A stretch of DNA of 64,000 bases from an uncultured Pontibacter sp. (GCF_947495565.1 NZ_CANLZM010000008.1:1-64000), one strand, 5' to 3'. Shown: positions 1 through 8,006, counted from the stretch's first letter. Program-made: numbers and translations. Notes: generated by a model from the sequence alone, not told the origin.

Positions 1-21
1 TTCTTTTCTGTCTCAAGCAAT

Positions 22-34
22 CTCTCAAAGAACT
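22..34 (-). promoter_or_regulatory. boxA-like leader element of an rRNA operon
   Basis: Read on the minus strand this is AGTTCTTTGAGAG, the boxA-like sequence that typically precedes 16S rRNA in Bacteroidetes. It lies downstream of the tandem minus-strand promoters at 115-439 and points out of the left window edge. The 16S gene itself is not in the window, so its presence is inferred. Confidence 0.65.
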
Positions 35-114
35 TTCCGAGGAGCTACTCTCCTCGCTTGCCACCTCTCAGTGTCTCCCTTTCCCTCCCGAGCCGTTCGC
101 TCCTTGGCGGGGTG

Positions 115-145
115 CAAAGGTCCGAAAGTCAATCTCAACTTCCAA
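115..145 (-). promoter_or_regulatory. rRNA promoter, copy nearest the operon (imperfect)
   Basis: On the minus strand, TTG (143-145), a 20 bp spacer, then GACCTTTG (115-122). The -7 box differs from TAnnTTTG at its first base. It is the last of four tandem leftward promoters and sits in a degenerate repeat unit shared with the next ones. Confidence 0.5.
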
Positions 146-204
146 ACTTTTTCGCAACTTTTTTTTCTCTCTTTCCGTTCCCGGGCTTCCCCCGGGGCGG
201 GCTG

Positions 205-237
205 CAAAGGTAAGGAACATTTCCCGAACCAGCGCAA
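205..237 (-). promoter_or_regulatory. rRNA promoter, tandem copy
   Basis: Minus strand TTG (235-237), 22 bp spacer, TACCTTTG (205-212). An A-tract of seven bases lies just upstream of the TTG, like an UP element. This is a full match to the Bacteroidetes housekeeping promoter. Confidence 0.75.
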
Positions 238-297
238 CTTTTTTTCATCTTTTTTTTCCGGCCCTGCCGGCCGAGGCTTCTCTGAAGGAAGCGGCTG

Positions 298-330
298 CAA
301 AGGTAAGCAATCTTTCCCTCATCCCAGCAA
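298..330 (-). promoter_or_regulatory. rRNA promoter, tandem copy
   Basis: Minus strand TTG (328-330), 22 bp spacer, TACCTTTG (298-305), again with an A-tract upstream. It is spaced about 93 bp from the neighbouring copy and is near-identical in architecture. Confidence 0.75.
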
Positions 331-409
331 CTTTTTTTCCTCTTTTTTTCCGCGGGCGGCCCGTGTTACCGTACCCCCCTCGCTGCCCCGTCCCTGCTGA
401 ACCGGGATG

Positions 410-439
410 CAAAAGTAGGCAAAAATCCCGCCCCCGCAA
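410..439 (-). promoter_or_regulatory. rRNA promoter, most upstream tandem copy
   Basis: Minus strand TTG (437-439), 19 bp spacer, TACTTTTG (410-417). It is the first of the leftward tandem series. The stretch 440-546 holds no gene. Confidence 0.65.
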
Positions 440-546
440 CACCACCACCCAAAAAAACTTAATCGAAACAGGTAAGCACCTGATTTTCAAATAAAATATT
501 TATCAACTACTCAATACTTAATCTTGTTACCATTACTAGCTAATGC

Positions 547-584
547 AAAAGGGGAGTAGAAAGGATACTTCCTTCTCCCCTTTT
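547..584 (-). terminator. terminator after the DUF2480 gene
   Basis: A hairpin with arms AAAAGGGGAG / CTCCCCTTTT and further pairing inside lies just past the stop codon at 603 and ends in a T-run on the minus strand. Confidence 0.7.
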
Positions 585-602
585 AATCTTTAAGTAGCCT
601 AA

Positions 603-1118
603 TTATCCGTTCTTGGGCTTTTTATAGAGTGGTACTGTACTGCAAGGTTCTCCATACATTATACTTGCTGCCACTGGCAATAGCTTTCGCATTACCTCAA
701 CATAGGCATATGTAGGCACTGGTATACTTCCGCAACCTTTTACTACAACCTTGGCATCTCTATATTCTTCCATATCAACTTTAGCTATGGCTTCTTGCAT
801 TAACGCCTGCTCCAGTGCCTCCAAATCGCCAAACACATAGTAGTGGGCATGGTTCTGCAGTTTAGACGCCAGCAGCATATAAGCCCAGGTTGGCACAATT
901 GCATCTACTGAGCAAGTAATCGCAATGTTCTTGCCTTCATACTGCGACCAGTCGTGCTCCTTAACAAAGGCGCGGAAATCTTTCTCACGCAGGATCAGCC
1001 CCTGAAACAGGTTGTCCTTTATATCATATATTACTCGCTCGCCCGGATGCAGCAGCAGTTCCAGGTTTAAAGTTACCAGCGCACTTTGCGCCACTCGGTT
1101 TACTATTTCTTCTGACAT
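603..1118 (-). CDS. DUF2480 family protein
   Basis: A 171-residue protein recognised as the DUF2480 family, found almost only in Bacteroidetes, function unknown. The sequence is acidic and soluble, with no signal peptide or membrane segment. Visible conserved stretches are the N-terminal SALVTLNLE, the central DAIVPTWAYMLLASKL and the C-terminal GCGSIPVPTYAYVE. The two segments with the pattern P-T-x-A-Y suggest an internally duplicated fold. It starts 14 bp after the tsaB stop codon and is presumably co-transcribed with it from the promoter at 1861-1891. A terminator follows at 547-584. The family call is confident; any role, for example in translation or tRNA modification suggested by its neighbour, would be inference. 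Confidence 0.85.
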   Translation of the reverse strand: MSEEIVNRVAQSALVTLNLELLLHPGERVIYDIKDNLFQGLILREKDFRAFVKEHDWSQYEGKNIAITCSVDAIVPTWAYMLLASKLQNHAHYYVFGDLEALEQALMQEAIAKVDMEEYRDAKVVVKGCGSIPVPTYAYVEVMRKLLPVAASIMYGEPCSTVPLYKKPKNG

Positions 1119-1132
1119 GATTTTAACTCCTT

Positions 1133-1834
1133 TTACTTTGCTCCTTTACTCGGGCTTGTTATATAAACATCCTTCAGGTAGAAGGGTTCATAATATGCTA
1201 CGTCTTCAAAGGCCTGCTGCTCATACTTTGGCAGCGCCAGTGCACCTATGGTTTTAGCGTTTGGCAGCACGCCATCTATAAATAACGCATTGGCCACTGT
1301 GTTCACCATACTTTTATACTTGGCGGCTCCGCTTCCGAAGAAGATGATCGGCTGCTCCTTCAGTCTATATTCAAAAGTATGCTCCTCCAGCACCACCGGT
1401 GCTATCGGCTCCACCTCCTGCAGCTCGTGGGTGAGCAGGCAGGTATATACTTCCATACGGCGGGCATCCAGCATCGGGCAGAACAGGTAACGCTCCGGGT
1501 TTGGCGTCATGGCGATAACCTGGGCCGCCAATCCATATAAGGTTGAGACCTCCAGCAGCGGGATATCAAGTGAGTAGCACAACCCTTTGGCCGTGGACGT
1601 GCCGATGCGCAGCCCTGTGTAAGAACCTGGCCCGCCAGACACTGCCACTGCACTTAAATCCTGCAGCGTAGCCCCGCAGTTCTCTACCAATTGCGACACC
1701 ATCACAGTAATATGAGACGAATGTGATTTCTCGATCTGCAATTCTGATGCCCCCAGCAACTGCTGATCTTTATACAGTGCGACAGAACAGACGGTGGTAG
1801 AAGTTTCGAGCGCGAGCAACAGCGGCATGGGCAA
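1133..1834 (-). CDS. tsaB: tRNA threonylcarbamoyladenosine biosynthesis protein TsaB
   Basis: TsaB is the non-catalytic dimerisation partner of TsaD. The TsaB-TsaD-TsaE complex places threonylcarbamoyl on A37 of ANN-decoding tRNAs in the cytoplasm. The 233-residue protein has the ASKHA-type start LALETSTTVCSVAL and the diagnostic VAVSGGPGSYTGLRIG at about residues 63-78, both classical for TsaB. Length is normal for the family. Two in-frame Met codons (1834 and 1828) are possible starts; the second gives MPLLLALE, the commoner form. A full promoter lies at 1861-1891. The gene leads a two-gene unit with the DUF2480 gene. Confidence 0.93.
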   Translation of the reverse strand: MPMPLLLALETSTTVCSVALYKDQQLLGASELQIEKSHSSHITVMVSQLVENCGATLQDLSAVAVSGGPGSYTGLRIGTSTAKGLCYSLDIPLLEVSTLYGLAAQVIAMTPNPERYLFCPMLDARRMEVYTCLLTHELQEVEPIAPVVLEEHTFEYRLKEQPIIFFGSGAAKYKSMVNTVANALFIDGVLPNAKTIGALALPKYEQQAFEDVAYYEPFYLKDVYITSPSKGAK

Positions 1835-1860
1835 GTATGGTTATAGTTTAAAGATGCTTG

Positions 1861-1891
1861 CAAAATTACGCCAAGTAGGCGAGGCCTCCAA
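1861..1891 (-). promoter_or_regulatory. tsaB promoter
   Basis: Minus strand TTG (1889-1891), 20 bp spacer, TAATTTTG (1861-1868), matching the TTG/TAnnTTTG consensus. The predicted start site lies about 20 bases before the tsaB start codon. Confidence 0.65.
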
Positions 1892-1910
1892 AAGTATGGT
1901 TCTTCTAAAG

Positions 1911-1941
1911 TAAAAGAGGGAAGCACTACTGCGCCTCCCTC
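1911..1941 (-). terminator. terminator after the S41 protease gene
   Basis: Minus strand GAGGGAGGC pairs with GCTTCCCTC (one G-U), followed by TTTTA. It separates the rpmH-rnpA-protease transcript from the tsaB promoter. Confidence 0.6.
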
Positions 1942-1964
1942 CCCTGCTTATGTTCTTTATACTC

Positions 1965-3614
1965 TTAGTTAGCCTTCAGGTATGCTTTATACTTTGCCGG
2001 ATCGTTCAGCACCTGTACGGCTGCCAAAATATCCGGGTCATCATCAAAGGAAGACTCTATATATCCTTTCTGCAAGTAATAGCGCGAAGCTATCTCCGCC
2101 TCCAGCATCTCCTGAATTTCAGTACGGAAACGTGTCAGGTCGTTAGACTTGTTGTGCGACACTTTCTTTCTGATGGCATCAAGCTCTGCCTGTATATCAT
2201 TGTAGTGTTTGCCCTCTTTAGCTTTTGAAGCCACATCTTCCAGCTCACTTTCTATGGCTGTGGTATAAGACAGGTCTTTATTGTCCAGGTAAGCGACAAA
2301 CTTCTTGTACTCGGCATCTGTCAGCTTAAACTCTTTGGCCGAAGGGATGTTTGGATGCTCCACTTTATACTTGTTGGCATAATCGAAGAAGTAGCCCTTG
2401 CCAGCAATTGTTTTAATGATCTCAGAGTAATTCGGTTGCTCCACTTCCACATCCGGGCTAACGCCGCCGCCGTCGTATACTACTCTACCTGATGCTGTTT
2501 TAAATGCGGCTCGAAGCGAATCTGGAATAGCGGCCACGCTGCCGTCTTCGTTGCGGTGCGCATAATCGATGGCTTGGATGCAACGGCCGCTCGGTATGTA
2601 ATATTTAGCCGTTGTAACTTTTAGCTGGGAATTGTAAGACAAAGGCCGTGTTACCTGCACCAGCCCTTTCCCAAAGGTACGCTCTCCTACCAGCACAGCG
2701 CGGTCATAATCCTGCATTACACCGGCCACAATTTCAGAAGCCGAGGCGCTGCGCGAGCTGGTAAGTATAACCAACGGCATATCCAGGTCCAGGGGCTCGT
2801 CCAGTGCTTTGTACGTTTTGTTCCACTCCTCTACTTTTCCTTTGGTGCTTACAATATCGCGCCCTTTCTCAACAAACACGTTAGAGATATTCACAGCCTC
2901 GTGCAATAAGCCGCCTGGGTTATCGCGCAGATCAAACACAATTTTCTTAGCGCCCATTTCTTTTAGCTTCTGCACCGCTGTCTTCACCTCTTTGCCTGCA
3001 TCCACAGTAAAGCCCGATAGCTGCAGATAGCCGATTTCGTTGTTCAGCATGCCGTAATATGGCACGTTGTCCACCATAATGTTTTCGCGCATCAGCTCCA
3101 GGTTTCTGGACTTCGTTTGCCCGTAGCTGCGCACTTCCAGCTTTATAGAAGTATTGGCCTGGCCTTTTAGCAGCTTACTTACCTCTTCGGTTGATTTGTT
3201 TCTGACATCAACGCCGTTCACTTTCAGGATTTCGTCGCCGATAGAGAGCCCTGCTTTATGCGCCGGGGAGTTCTCGTAAGGCATCTGCACTACCACCTTG
3301 CCATCGCGGCTGCCGATAATAGCACCAATACCGCCGTACTGGCCAGTGGTCATCGTACGGAAATCCTCAATATCGTCTTCGGGAATATAATTGGTGTAGG
3401 GGTCTAATGACTTAAGCATGGCATCGATGCCGGAGCGCATCATTTGTGCGGGAGGCACATCATCCACGTAATAAGTGTTTACTTCTTTAAATAGCGTGGC
3501 AAAAACATCCAGGTTTTTGGCTATCTCAAAGTATCTCTCAGAATCTGTTTTAAAGGAAAAGAGGCCGAGGGCGAAAACGCCGATAAAAAGGCCAGCTATA
3601 GATTTCTTGTACAT
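1965..3614 (-). CDS. S41 family C-terminal processing peptidase
   Basis: A serine protease of the CtpA/Prc family, which cleaves proteins at their C-termini in the periplasm. The 549-residue protein begins with a hydrophobic signal or anchor segment (residues about 5-21), then an N-terminal helical region, a PDZ domain (about 85-160) and the S41 catalytic core. The Ser/Lys dyad motifs are seen in SRSASASE (nucleophile near residue 291) and FGKGLVQ (Lys near 316), together with LRDNPGG. A C-terminal extension of about 170 residues is typical of Bacteroidetes members. It starts 28 bp after the rnpA stop codon, so it is likely part of the rpmH-rnpA transcript. The substrate cannot be inferred. 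Confidence 0.92.
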   Translation of the reverse strand: MYKKSIAGLFIGVFALGLFSFKTDSERYFEIAKNLDVFATLFKEVNTYYVDDVPPAQMMRSGIDAMLKSLDPYTNYIPEDDIEDFRTMTTGQYGGIGAIIGSRDGKVVVQMPYENSPAHKAGLSIGDEILKVNGVDVRNKSTEEVSKLLKGQANTSIKLEVRSYGQTKSRNLELMRENIMVDNVPYYGMLNNEIGYLQLSGFTVDAGKEVKTAVQKLKEMGAKKIVFDLRDNPGGLLHEAVNISNVFVEKGRDIVSTKGKVEEWNKTYKALDEPLDLDMPLVILTSSRSASASEIVAGVMQDYDRAVLVGERTFGKGLVQVTRPLSYNSQLKVTTAKYYIPSGRCIQAIDYAHRNEDGSVAAIPDSLRAAFKTASGRVVYDGGGVSPDVEVEQPNYSEIIKTIAGKGYFFDYANKYKVEHPNIPSAKEFKLTDAEYKKFVAYLDNKDLSYTTAIESELEDVASKAKEGKHYNDIQAELDAIRKKVSHNKSNDLTRFRTEIQEMLEAEIASRYYLQKGYIESSFDDDPDILAAVQVLNDPAKYKAYLKAN

Positions 3615-3642
3615 AATATCAGGCTTAAGGGAGCGGGTAAGT

Positions 3643-4053
3643 CTATTTATTTAGACAACGCTCCAAACCTGAAATTAGTTTTTTTTGAATAGATTGGAAG
3701 GATTTTTTTTCCTTGCCAATATACAGGATACCCAGCAGGCGTGGCGCCTGGTCCGGGTGCTGCAACAGGATGTGCTTGTTAAGCCGATATGCCTCCCGCA
3801 TTTGCCTCTTCAGGTGGTTACGGTCTACAGCACGCTTAAAATAGCGCTTAGAAACGGAAACGAGCACCTGGTTTTGGCCAGGCGGCAGGTCTTGCGGCGT
3901 GTAATATACAAACCGCAGCGGATACAAATTAAAAGAAGAACCCTTGGAGAAAAGCAGCGAAATAAGCCGCTTACTGCACAAGTGTTCTTCTTTTGAAAAG
4001 GTATAACTGTTAGGCTGGTCGGCTTGCTGCTCGTTAGCTGCTCCTGAATCCAT
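3643..4053 (-). CDS. rnpA: ribonuclease P protein component
   Basis: RnpA binds the catalytic RNA of RNase P and helps it recognise the 5' leader of pre-tRNA. The 136-residue protein shows the basic core VSKRYFKRAVDRNHLKRQMREAYR at about 86-109 with the RNR-like signature (here DRNHLKRQ). The usual family start corresponds to about residue 18 (YTFSKEEHLCSKR), so the protein has a hydrophilic N-terminal extension of about 17 residues; no closer Met exists. It lies 40 bp downstream of rpmH in the classical rpmH-rnpA pair. In many bacteria yidC follows; here an S41 protease follows instead. Confidence 0.93.
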   Translation of the reverse strand: MDSGAANEQQADQPNSYTFSKEEHLCSKRLISLLFSKGSSFNLYPLRFVYYTPQDLPPGQNQVLVSVSKRYFKRAVDRNHLKRQMREAYRLNKHILLQHPDQAPRLLGILYIGKEKKSFQSIQKKLISGLERCLNK

Positions 4054-4093
4054 TAGCGGCTATAAAACGCAAAGCCTATTCCTTTAAAAGGAA

Positions 4094-4255
4094 TTAAGCT
4101 GCCTTATGTCTTTTCTCGCTAGAAACCGTAAGTCTCTTTCTGCCTTTGGCTCTTCTGCTGGCCAATACTCTTCTACCGTTAGCGGTTTCCATTCTAGATC
4201 TGAAACCGTGCTTATTTCTTCTTTTTCTCTGAGAAGGCTGGAATGTTCTTTTCAT
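4094..4255 (-). CDS. rpmH: 50S ribosomal protein L34
   Basis: Translating the minus strand gives a 53-residue protein beginning MKRTFQPS and rich in Arg and Lys, with the family signatures KRRNKHGFR and RRAKGRKRL. This is bL34 of the large ribosomal subunit; length is normal (44-53). A full promoter lies at 4284-4313, giving a leader of about 20 bases. It is the first gene of rpmH-rnpA-protease. Confidence 0.96.
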   Translation of the reverse strand: MKRTFQPSQRKRRNKHGFRSRMETANGRRVLASRRAKGRKRLTVSSEKRHKAA

Positions 4256-4283
4256 CGTCTGCCAATGGTTTTATTATGGCCTG

Positions 4284-4313
4284 CAAAATTAGTAAACCTT
4301 TGTAGAATAGCAA
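4284..4313 (-). promoter_or_regulatory. rpmH promoter
   Basis: Minus strand TTG (4311-4313), 19 bp spacer, TAATTTTG (4284-4291), a full match to the Bacteroidetes consensus. Confidence 0.72.
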
Positions 4314-4509
4314 AGTCTGCTTCAGATTTTTTGTAAAAAGATGTTGAGAGGGTGAGATACTGCTGTTAGAATAGTGTTGATGAAGTATGATGTTGCGGCT
4401 TTTGCTGATTGCGGCTATACTTGCTAGCTGCTTTTCTGGCGCAAGCATCCGCTTGTGCCTATAACTGCTGTTTCCTGCAACTTGACACAGGCTATTCTTT
4501 CTAACAGTC

Positions 4510-4683
4510 TTTTATCCTCAGTCTTACAAGCGGCTCGTTTCATTTCTGGCCTTGGCCCCCTCAAGCCCGGGAGGGCTCGTCTTCGGGCATCGCGCTGTGT
4601 TCCCTTCCTTTGCTACCCTTCGGTCGCAATGCCCTTACGGGCACCGGAATCTCACAAGGCGCTCAACCCAAAGACTGGGATCA
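4510..4683. repeat. dispersed palindromic intergenic element, copy 1
   Basis: This GC-rich stretch between the divergent rpmH and M61 genes closely resembles 37208-37380. Shared blocks include CTCAAG-CCGGGAGG, GGCATCGCGC / GGTATCGCGC, GGGCACCG and AAGGCGCTCAACCCAA. Its inner arms are complementary (GTCTTCGGGCATCGCGC against GCGCTCAACCCAAAGAC), so a large cruciform or RNA hairpin can form. No coding potential is convincing. Function unknown. Confidence 0.7.
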
Positions 4684-4694
4684 TTTTTGATAGC

Positions 4695-4734
4695 CACCCC
4701 TAACCCCTCCTTTGACAAGGAGGGGTTAGGGGTG
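4695..4734. repeat. perfect 18-bp inverted repeat (CACCCCTAACCCCTCC type)
   Basis: Arms 4695-4712 and 4717-4734 are perfect complements around a 4-base loop. Related pieces with AGGGGTTAGGGGTG occur at about 37471-37486 and 58038-58053. It lies between divergent genes, so it is not a terminator of either. It is probably a repeat family member. Confidence 0.7.
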
Positions 4735-4837
4735 TTTGGCCCCGTCGTTGCATACTTGTTTTTCCAGCTTCCATACTTATACTTGTATCACTTTCAACTA
4801 CTCCAAAGTATAATCTGATTCATCCGTATAAGCAACC

Positions 4838-6553
4838 ATGATACATTACCACCTCTCCTATCAAAACCCGCTCACGCATTTTGTTGACATTAAAATCACT
4901 GTAAAAAACAACCAGCAGCAGGAGTTATACTTGCAACTGCCCGCCTGGCGCCCCGGCAGGTATGAGCTACAGCATTTTGCGCAGAAGCTGCAGGCTGCTA
5001 CGGCCACTGCTAACGGAGAAAGTATAGCCATAGAGAAAACAACCAAAGACCGCTGGAAGGTGCAGGCTGGCAGCGCAAATGAGATTGAGATTAGCTACAG
5101 CTTTTTTGCCCGCCAAATGGATGCAGGCGGCTCCTGGCTGGATGAGCAGCAACTGTACCTAAACCCGATAAACTGCCTGATGGCGGTAGAAGGACGCGAG
5201 CAGGAGCCTTGCCAGCTTGCACTGCAACTGCCGGAGGAGTGGCAGATTGCCTGTGGCTTGCCGGAGGCGGAGAAGCATACATTAGCGGCCGCAAGTTTTG
5301 ATGAACTGGCAGATAGCCCATTTATTGCCAGCGGAAACCTGAAGCGGCAAAGCTTTGAAGTGGCAGGTAACACGTTTCACATCTGGATTCAGGGAGACTG
5401 CCAACCGGATTGGGAAAAGCTGAAGCATGATTTTAAAGGTTTCACACAGGAGCAGCTGGAGGTGTTCGGTGATTTTCCGGTGCAGGAGTACCATTACCTG
5501 AACGAGATACTGCCTTACCGCTTTTATCATGGCGTGGAGCATAGCCATTCTACTGTTATAACGCTTGGGCCAGGTGAGCTGCTGATGACACCCAGTGTGT
5601 ACAAAGAATTTGTGGGTGTGAGCTCTCATGAGCTTTTCCATACCTGGAATATTAAGAAAATCAGGCCAAAGGAAATGCTGCCTTACAATTTTGCGCAGGA
5701 GAACTACTTTAGAACCGGTTACGTGGCCGAGGGCATCACGACCTACTACGGCGATTATATGCTGGCGCGGAGCGGCTTCTTTACTGCCGAGGCATACTTT
5801 GAGGAGCTTAACACCAGCTTGCAGCGCTATTTTGCAGACTACAGCCGCCATAACCTCTCCGTCGCCGATTCATCTTTCGACCTGTGGCTGGATGGCTACA
5901 AGCCGGGCATCCCCGACCGTAAAGTATCTATCTATATAAAAGGCGCCCTCACTGCCCTGCTCCTGGACCTGCAGCTGCGCAAAGCTACGGGCAACAAGGC
6001 AAGTATGGATGCGGTGATGCGGCAGCTGTGGGAGCGTTTTGGCAAAAAGAACATTGGCTATACCGCGCAGGATTATGCTCAGCTGGTGAATGAGGTGGCC
6101 GGGCAGTCGTTTGAAGCATACTTTGCCAAGTATATTAACGGCACTGAGAACATTGAACCTGCACTGGACGAGGCGCTGCATTATGTGGGCTGCTCCTTAA
6201 TCGAGAACCAGAACCCGCTTATCTATGAAAGCAAGTATGGTTTTAAGATTTCCTCTGAAGGAAGTATAAAAGTAACTGCTATTGCTCCCGGCTCTCCGGC
6301 AAGCGAACTGCTAAGTATAGATGATGAGCTTATAGCCCTGAACGGACGAAAGCTGGAACACAACCTGCAACAGCTGCTGGCGTTGGAGCCGCAGGAGGTG
6401 GAGCTGGCGTTGTTCCGGGAGAAACAGCTGCGTGTGGTAAGGTTAGAGCAGAACGGCAAAAACTTTTATAGTAAATGCACCGTGCAGAAGTGCCAGGATG
6501 CCAGCGAGGAAGAGAAAACAAACTTTAAACTGTGGCTGAAGCAGGAGTTTTAG
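4838..6553 (+). CDS. M61 family metallopeptidase with PDZ domain
   Basis: A zinc peptidase of family M61 (glycyl aminopeptidase type). The 571-residue protein has the N-terminal M61 beta domain (about 1-170), the catalytic domain with SSHELFHTWNIKKIRP (HExxH zinc motif near residue 265) followed by VAEGITTYYGDY carrying the third ligand Glu, and a C-terminal PDZ domain (about 470-530, SEGSIKVTAIAPGSPA). No signal peptide is apparent, so it is probably cytoplasmic, unlike secreted homologues. It stands alone on the plus strand, divergent from rpmH. Substrate unknown. Confidence 0.92.
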   Translation: MIHYHLSYQNPLTHFVDIKITVKNNQQQELYLQLPAWRPGRYELQHFAQKLQAATATANGESIAIEKTTKDRWKVQAGSANEIEISYSFFARQMDAGGSWLDEQQLYLNPINCLMAVEGREQEPCQLALQLPEEWQIACGLPEAEKHTLAAASFDELADSPFIASGNLKRQSFEVAGNTFHIWIQGDCQPDWEKLKHDFKGFTQEQLEVFGDFPVQEYHYLNEILPYRFYHGVEHSHSTVITLGPGELLMTPSVYKEFVGVSSHELFHTWNIKKIRPKEMLPYNFAQENYFRTGYVAEGITTYYGDYMLARSGFFTAEAYFEELNTSLQRYFADYSRHNLSVADSSFDLWLDGYKPGIPDRKVSIYIKGALTALLLDLQLRKATGNKASMDAVMRQLWERFGKKNIGYTAQDYAQLVNEVAGQSFEAYFAKYINGTENIEPALDEALHYVGCSLIENQNPLIYESKYGFKISSEGSIKVTAIAPGSPASELLSIDDELIALNGRKLEHNLQQLLALEPQEVELALFREKQLRVVRLEQNGKNFYSKCTVQKCQDASEEEKTNFKLWLKQEF

Positions 6554-6589
6554 CCACTGCTTTTCCTATTGATGCCTCCGGCCTCCTCG

Positions 6590-6696
6590 GCTGGCGCTAG
6601 TTTTCAACTCGTGTCTTAATATGATGTTGAGTTTGTAACTCAACTGGGCCGGAGGCCCACCAATAGCCAGTTACGAGCGAGGGCGCTCGCGCCAGC
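6590..6696. repeat. dispersed palindromic element, copy 1
   Basis: 107 bp bounded by GCTGGCGCTAG and CTCGCGCCAGC, which are near-perfect terminal inverted repeats. The reverse complement of 63676-63783 matches closely, including the internal hairpin GTTGAGTTTGTAACTCAAC. It lies between convergent genes. The architecture suggests a mobile REP/MITE-like element without its own transposase. Confidence 0.8.
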
Positions 6697-6711
6697 TAAA
6701 AAGCTTATCCT

Positions 6712-7950
6712 TTAGTTAAACAACAGCTTGGCGTAAAATGAGGGCTGCCGGAGGCGCTTGCGCAGGTCCAGGTCATTAAACATGCAGGAGATGGTTTCGG
6801 CTAGAGCCTGGTTTCTGGAAGCTTTGCTGGCTACTTTGTCGAAAAGCCAAGGGTAATGGAGAAGCTTTTGCATCTGCCGGCTCAGCTTCAGTTCTTTCCA
6901 GAGGCGGTTGTACACGGCTTTGTCATACCCTTGCAGATAAGCAGCCGAAAAATTTTGCGCTGCTATACTTTTTGCGGCTTGCTCGGCGGCCCAGCGCCCG
7001 CTGATCATGGCATTGCTGATGCCTTCACCGGTAAAAGGGTCGATCAAGGCACCGGCATCGCCTAAAAGCATATAACTCTCTCCGGAGATGCTCCGCTTTT
7101 TTGATCCTAAAGGCAAGCCGTACCCTTTTATACTATCTACCAGCTCTGCCTTGGCAAAGCGCTTTTGCAGCTCAGGGTGCGATGCTATCATTTGCTGCAT
7201 CTCCTTTTTCAGGTTTACTTTTTTACGGCTCACGGCACTGCTCAGCATGCCCACGCCTACGTTGGCCTGTCCGTTGGGCAGCGGAAATATCCAGAAGTAG
7301 CCTGGCAGGAAATCTTTGAAGAAATGGAGCTCTATGAAGCCATCGGCATCCATACCTTCCACACCTTTATAGTATGCCCGCAGCCCTGCGCAGTAATGCT
7401 CCGGCTCCTGCTGCAGGCCGGCCACATGCCTTGTAAACCCCGACTGCGCTCCGTTAGCTACCAGCAGCAACTTTGCCTGCAGCAGCGGCTGCCCCTGCTT
7501 ATCCGAAAGTATAAACCCGCCCTCAGGCGCCTGCTCATACTTTGCCACATCTATATTTTCCTGAAATTCAATCTCCGGTCGCTGCCGCACCTGCTCCACC
7601 AAAAAATTATCGAAATCAACACGCTTGGAGATATAACCGGCTGGTGCATCCTGCTCCGGCGCATAGTCATACTTAAACGGCACGCTCAGCTTGTGCCCAC
7701 CCGGCGATATAAAATGAATGCCCCACGATGGCAGCGCCTCCTGCTGCTGCCCCAGCAATTCGGGCAACTCCGGCGAAATGCGGCGCAGCTCGTTTACCAC
7801 TTTGCCGCTCAGCGCGTCTCCGCAAATTTTATCTCGCGGAAAAGCAGCTTTATCTAACAGGAGGGACGGAATGCCTTTATTGGCGAGATGAAGGGCGGCA
7901 GTAGCTCCGGCCGGGCCGGCTCCAAGTATACAAATGTCTGTTTTGCGCAT
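6712..7950 (-). CDS. FAD-dependent oxidoreductase, geranylgeranyl reductase-like
   Basis: A flavoprotein of the geranylgeranyl reductase / para-hydroxybenzoate hydroxylase superfamily, which reduces isoprenoid chains or oxidises aromatic substrates. The 412-residue protein starts with the dinucleotide-binding motif ILGAGPAGATAALHLA (residues 8-23) and has the second FAD motif LLGDAGALIDPFTGEGI at about 290-306. The middle part holds the substrate domain. Length is typical. A promoter with -7 TATCTTTA is seen at 7969-7999. The gene is monocistronic. Membership of the superfamily is clear; the exact substrate is not. Confidence 0.85.
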   Translation of the reverse strand: MRKTDICILGAGPAGATAALHLANKGIPSLLLDKAAFPRDKICGDALSGKVVNELRRISPELPELLGQQQEALPSWGIHFISPGGHKLSVPFKYDYAPEQDAPAGYISKRVDFDNFLVEQVRQRPEIEFQENIDVAKYEQAPEGGFILSDKQGQPLLQAKLLLVANGAQSGFTRHVAGLQQEPEHYCAGLRAYYKGVEGMDADGFIELHFFKDFLPGYFWIFPLPNGQANVGVGMLSSAVSRKKVNLKKEMQQMIASHPELQKRFAKAELVDSIKGYGLPLGSKKRSISGESYMLLGDAGALIDPFTGEGISNAMISGRWAAEQAAKSIAAQNFSAAYLQGYDKAVYNRLWKELKLSRQMQKLLHYPWLFDKVASKASRNQALAETISCMFNDLDLRKRLRQPSFYAKLLFN

Positions 7951-7968
7951 GTTTAGTTTTAAGGCTGC

Positions 7969-7999
7969 TAAAGATAACAGAAGCCGCTAAGCGGTACAA
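7969..7999 (-). promoter_or_regulatory. promoter of the FAD oxidoreductase gene
   Basis: Minus strand TTG (7997-7999), 20 bp spacer, TATCTTTA (7969-7976). The last -7 base is A instead of G, as also seen for upp and ssb here. Confidence 0.55.
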
Positions 8000-8006
8000 A
8001 CCAGAC

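Noticed and set aside
71..490. Overlapping open frames in the rRNA leader
   Set aside because: They are Ser/Phe/Lys/Arg-rich translations of the promoter repeats, with no family and on both strands.
4455..4703. Frame across the dispersed element
   Set aside because: Its translation changes between element copies with no conserved protein; the DNA repeat itself is the feature.
7165..7857. 230-residue frame on the plus strand
   Set aside because: It lies wholly antisense to the FAD oxidoreductase gene and has no recognisable motif; the minus-strand protein is clearly real.
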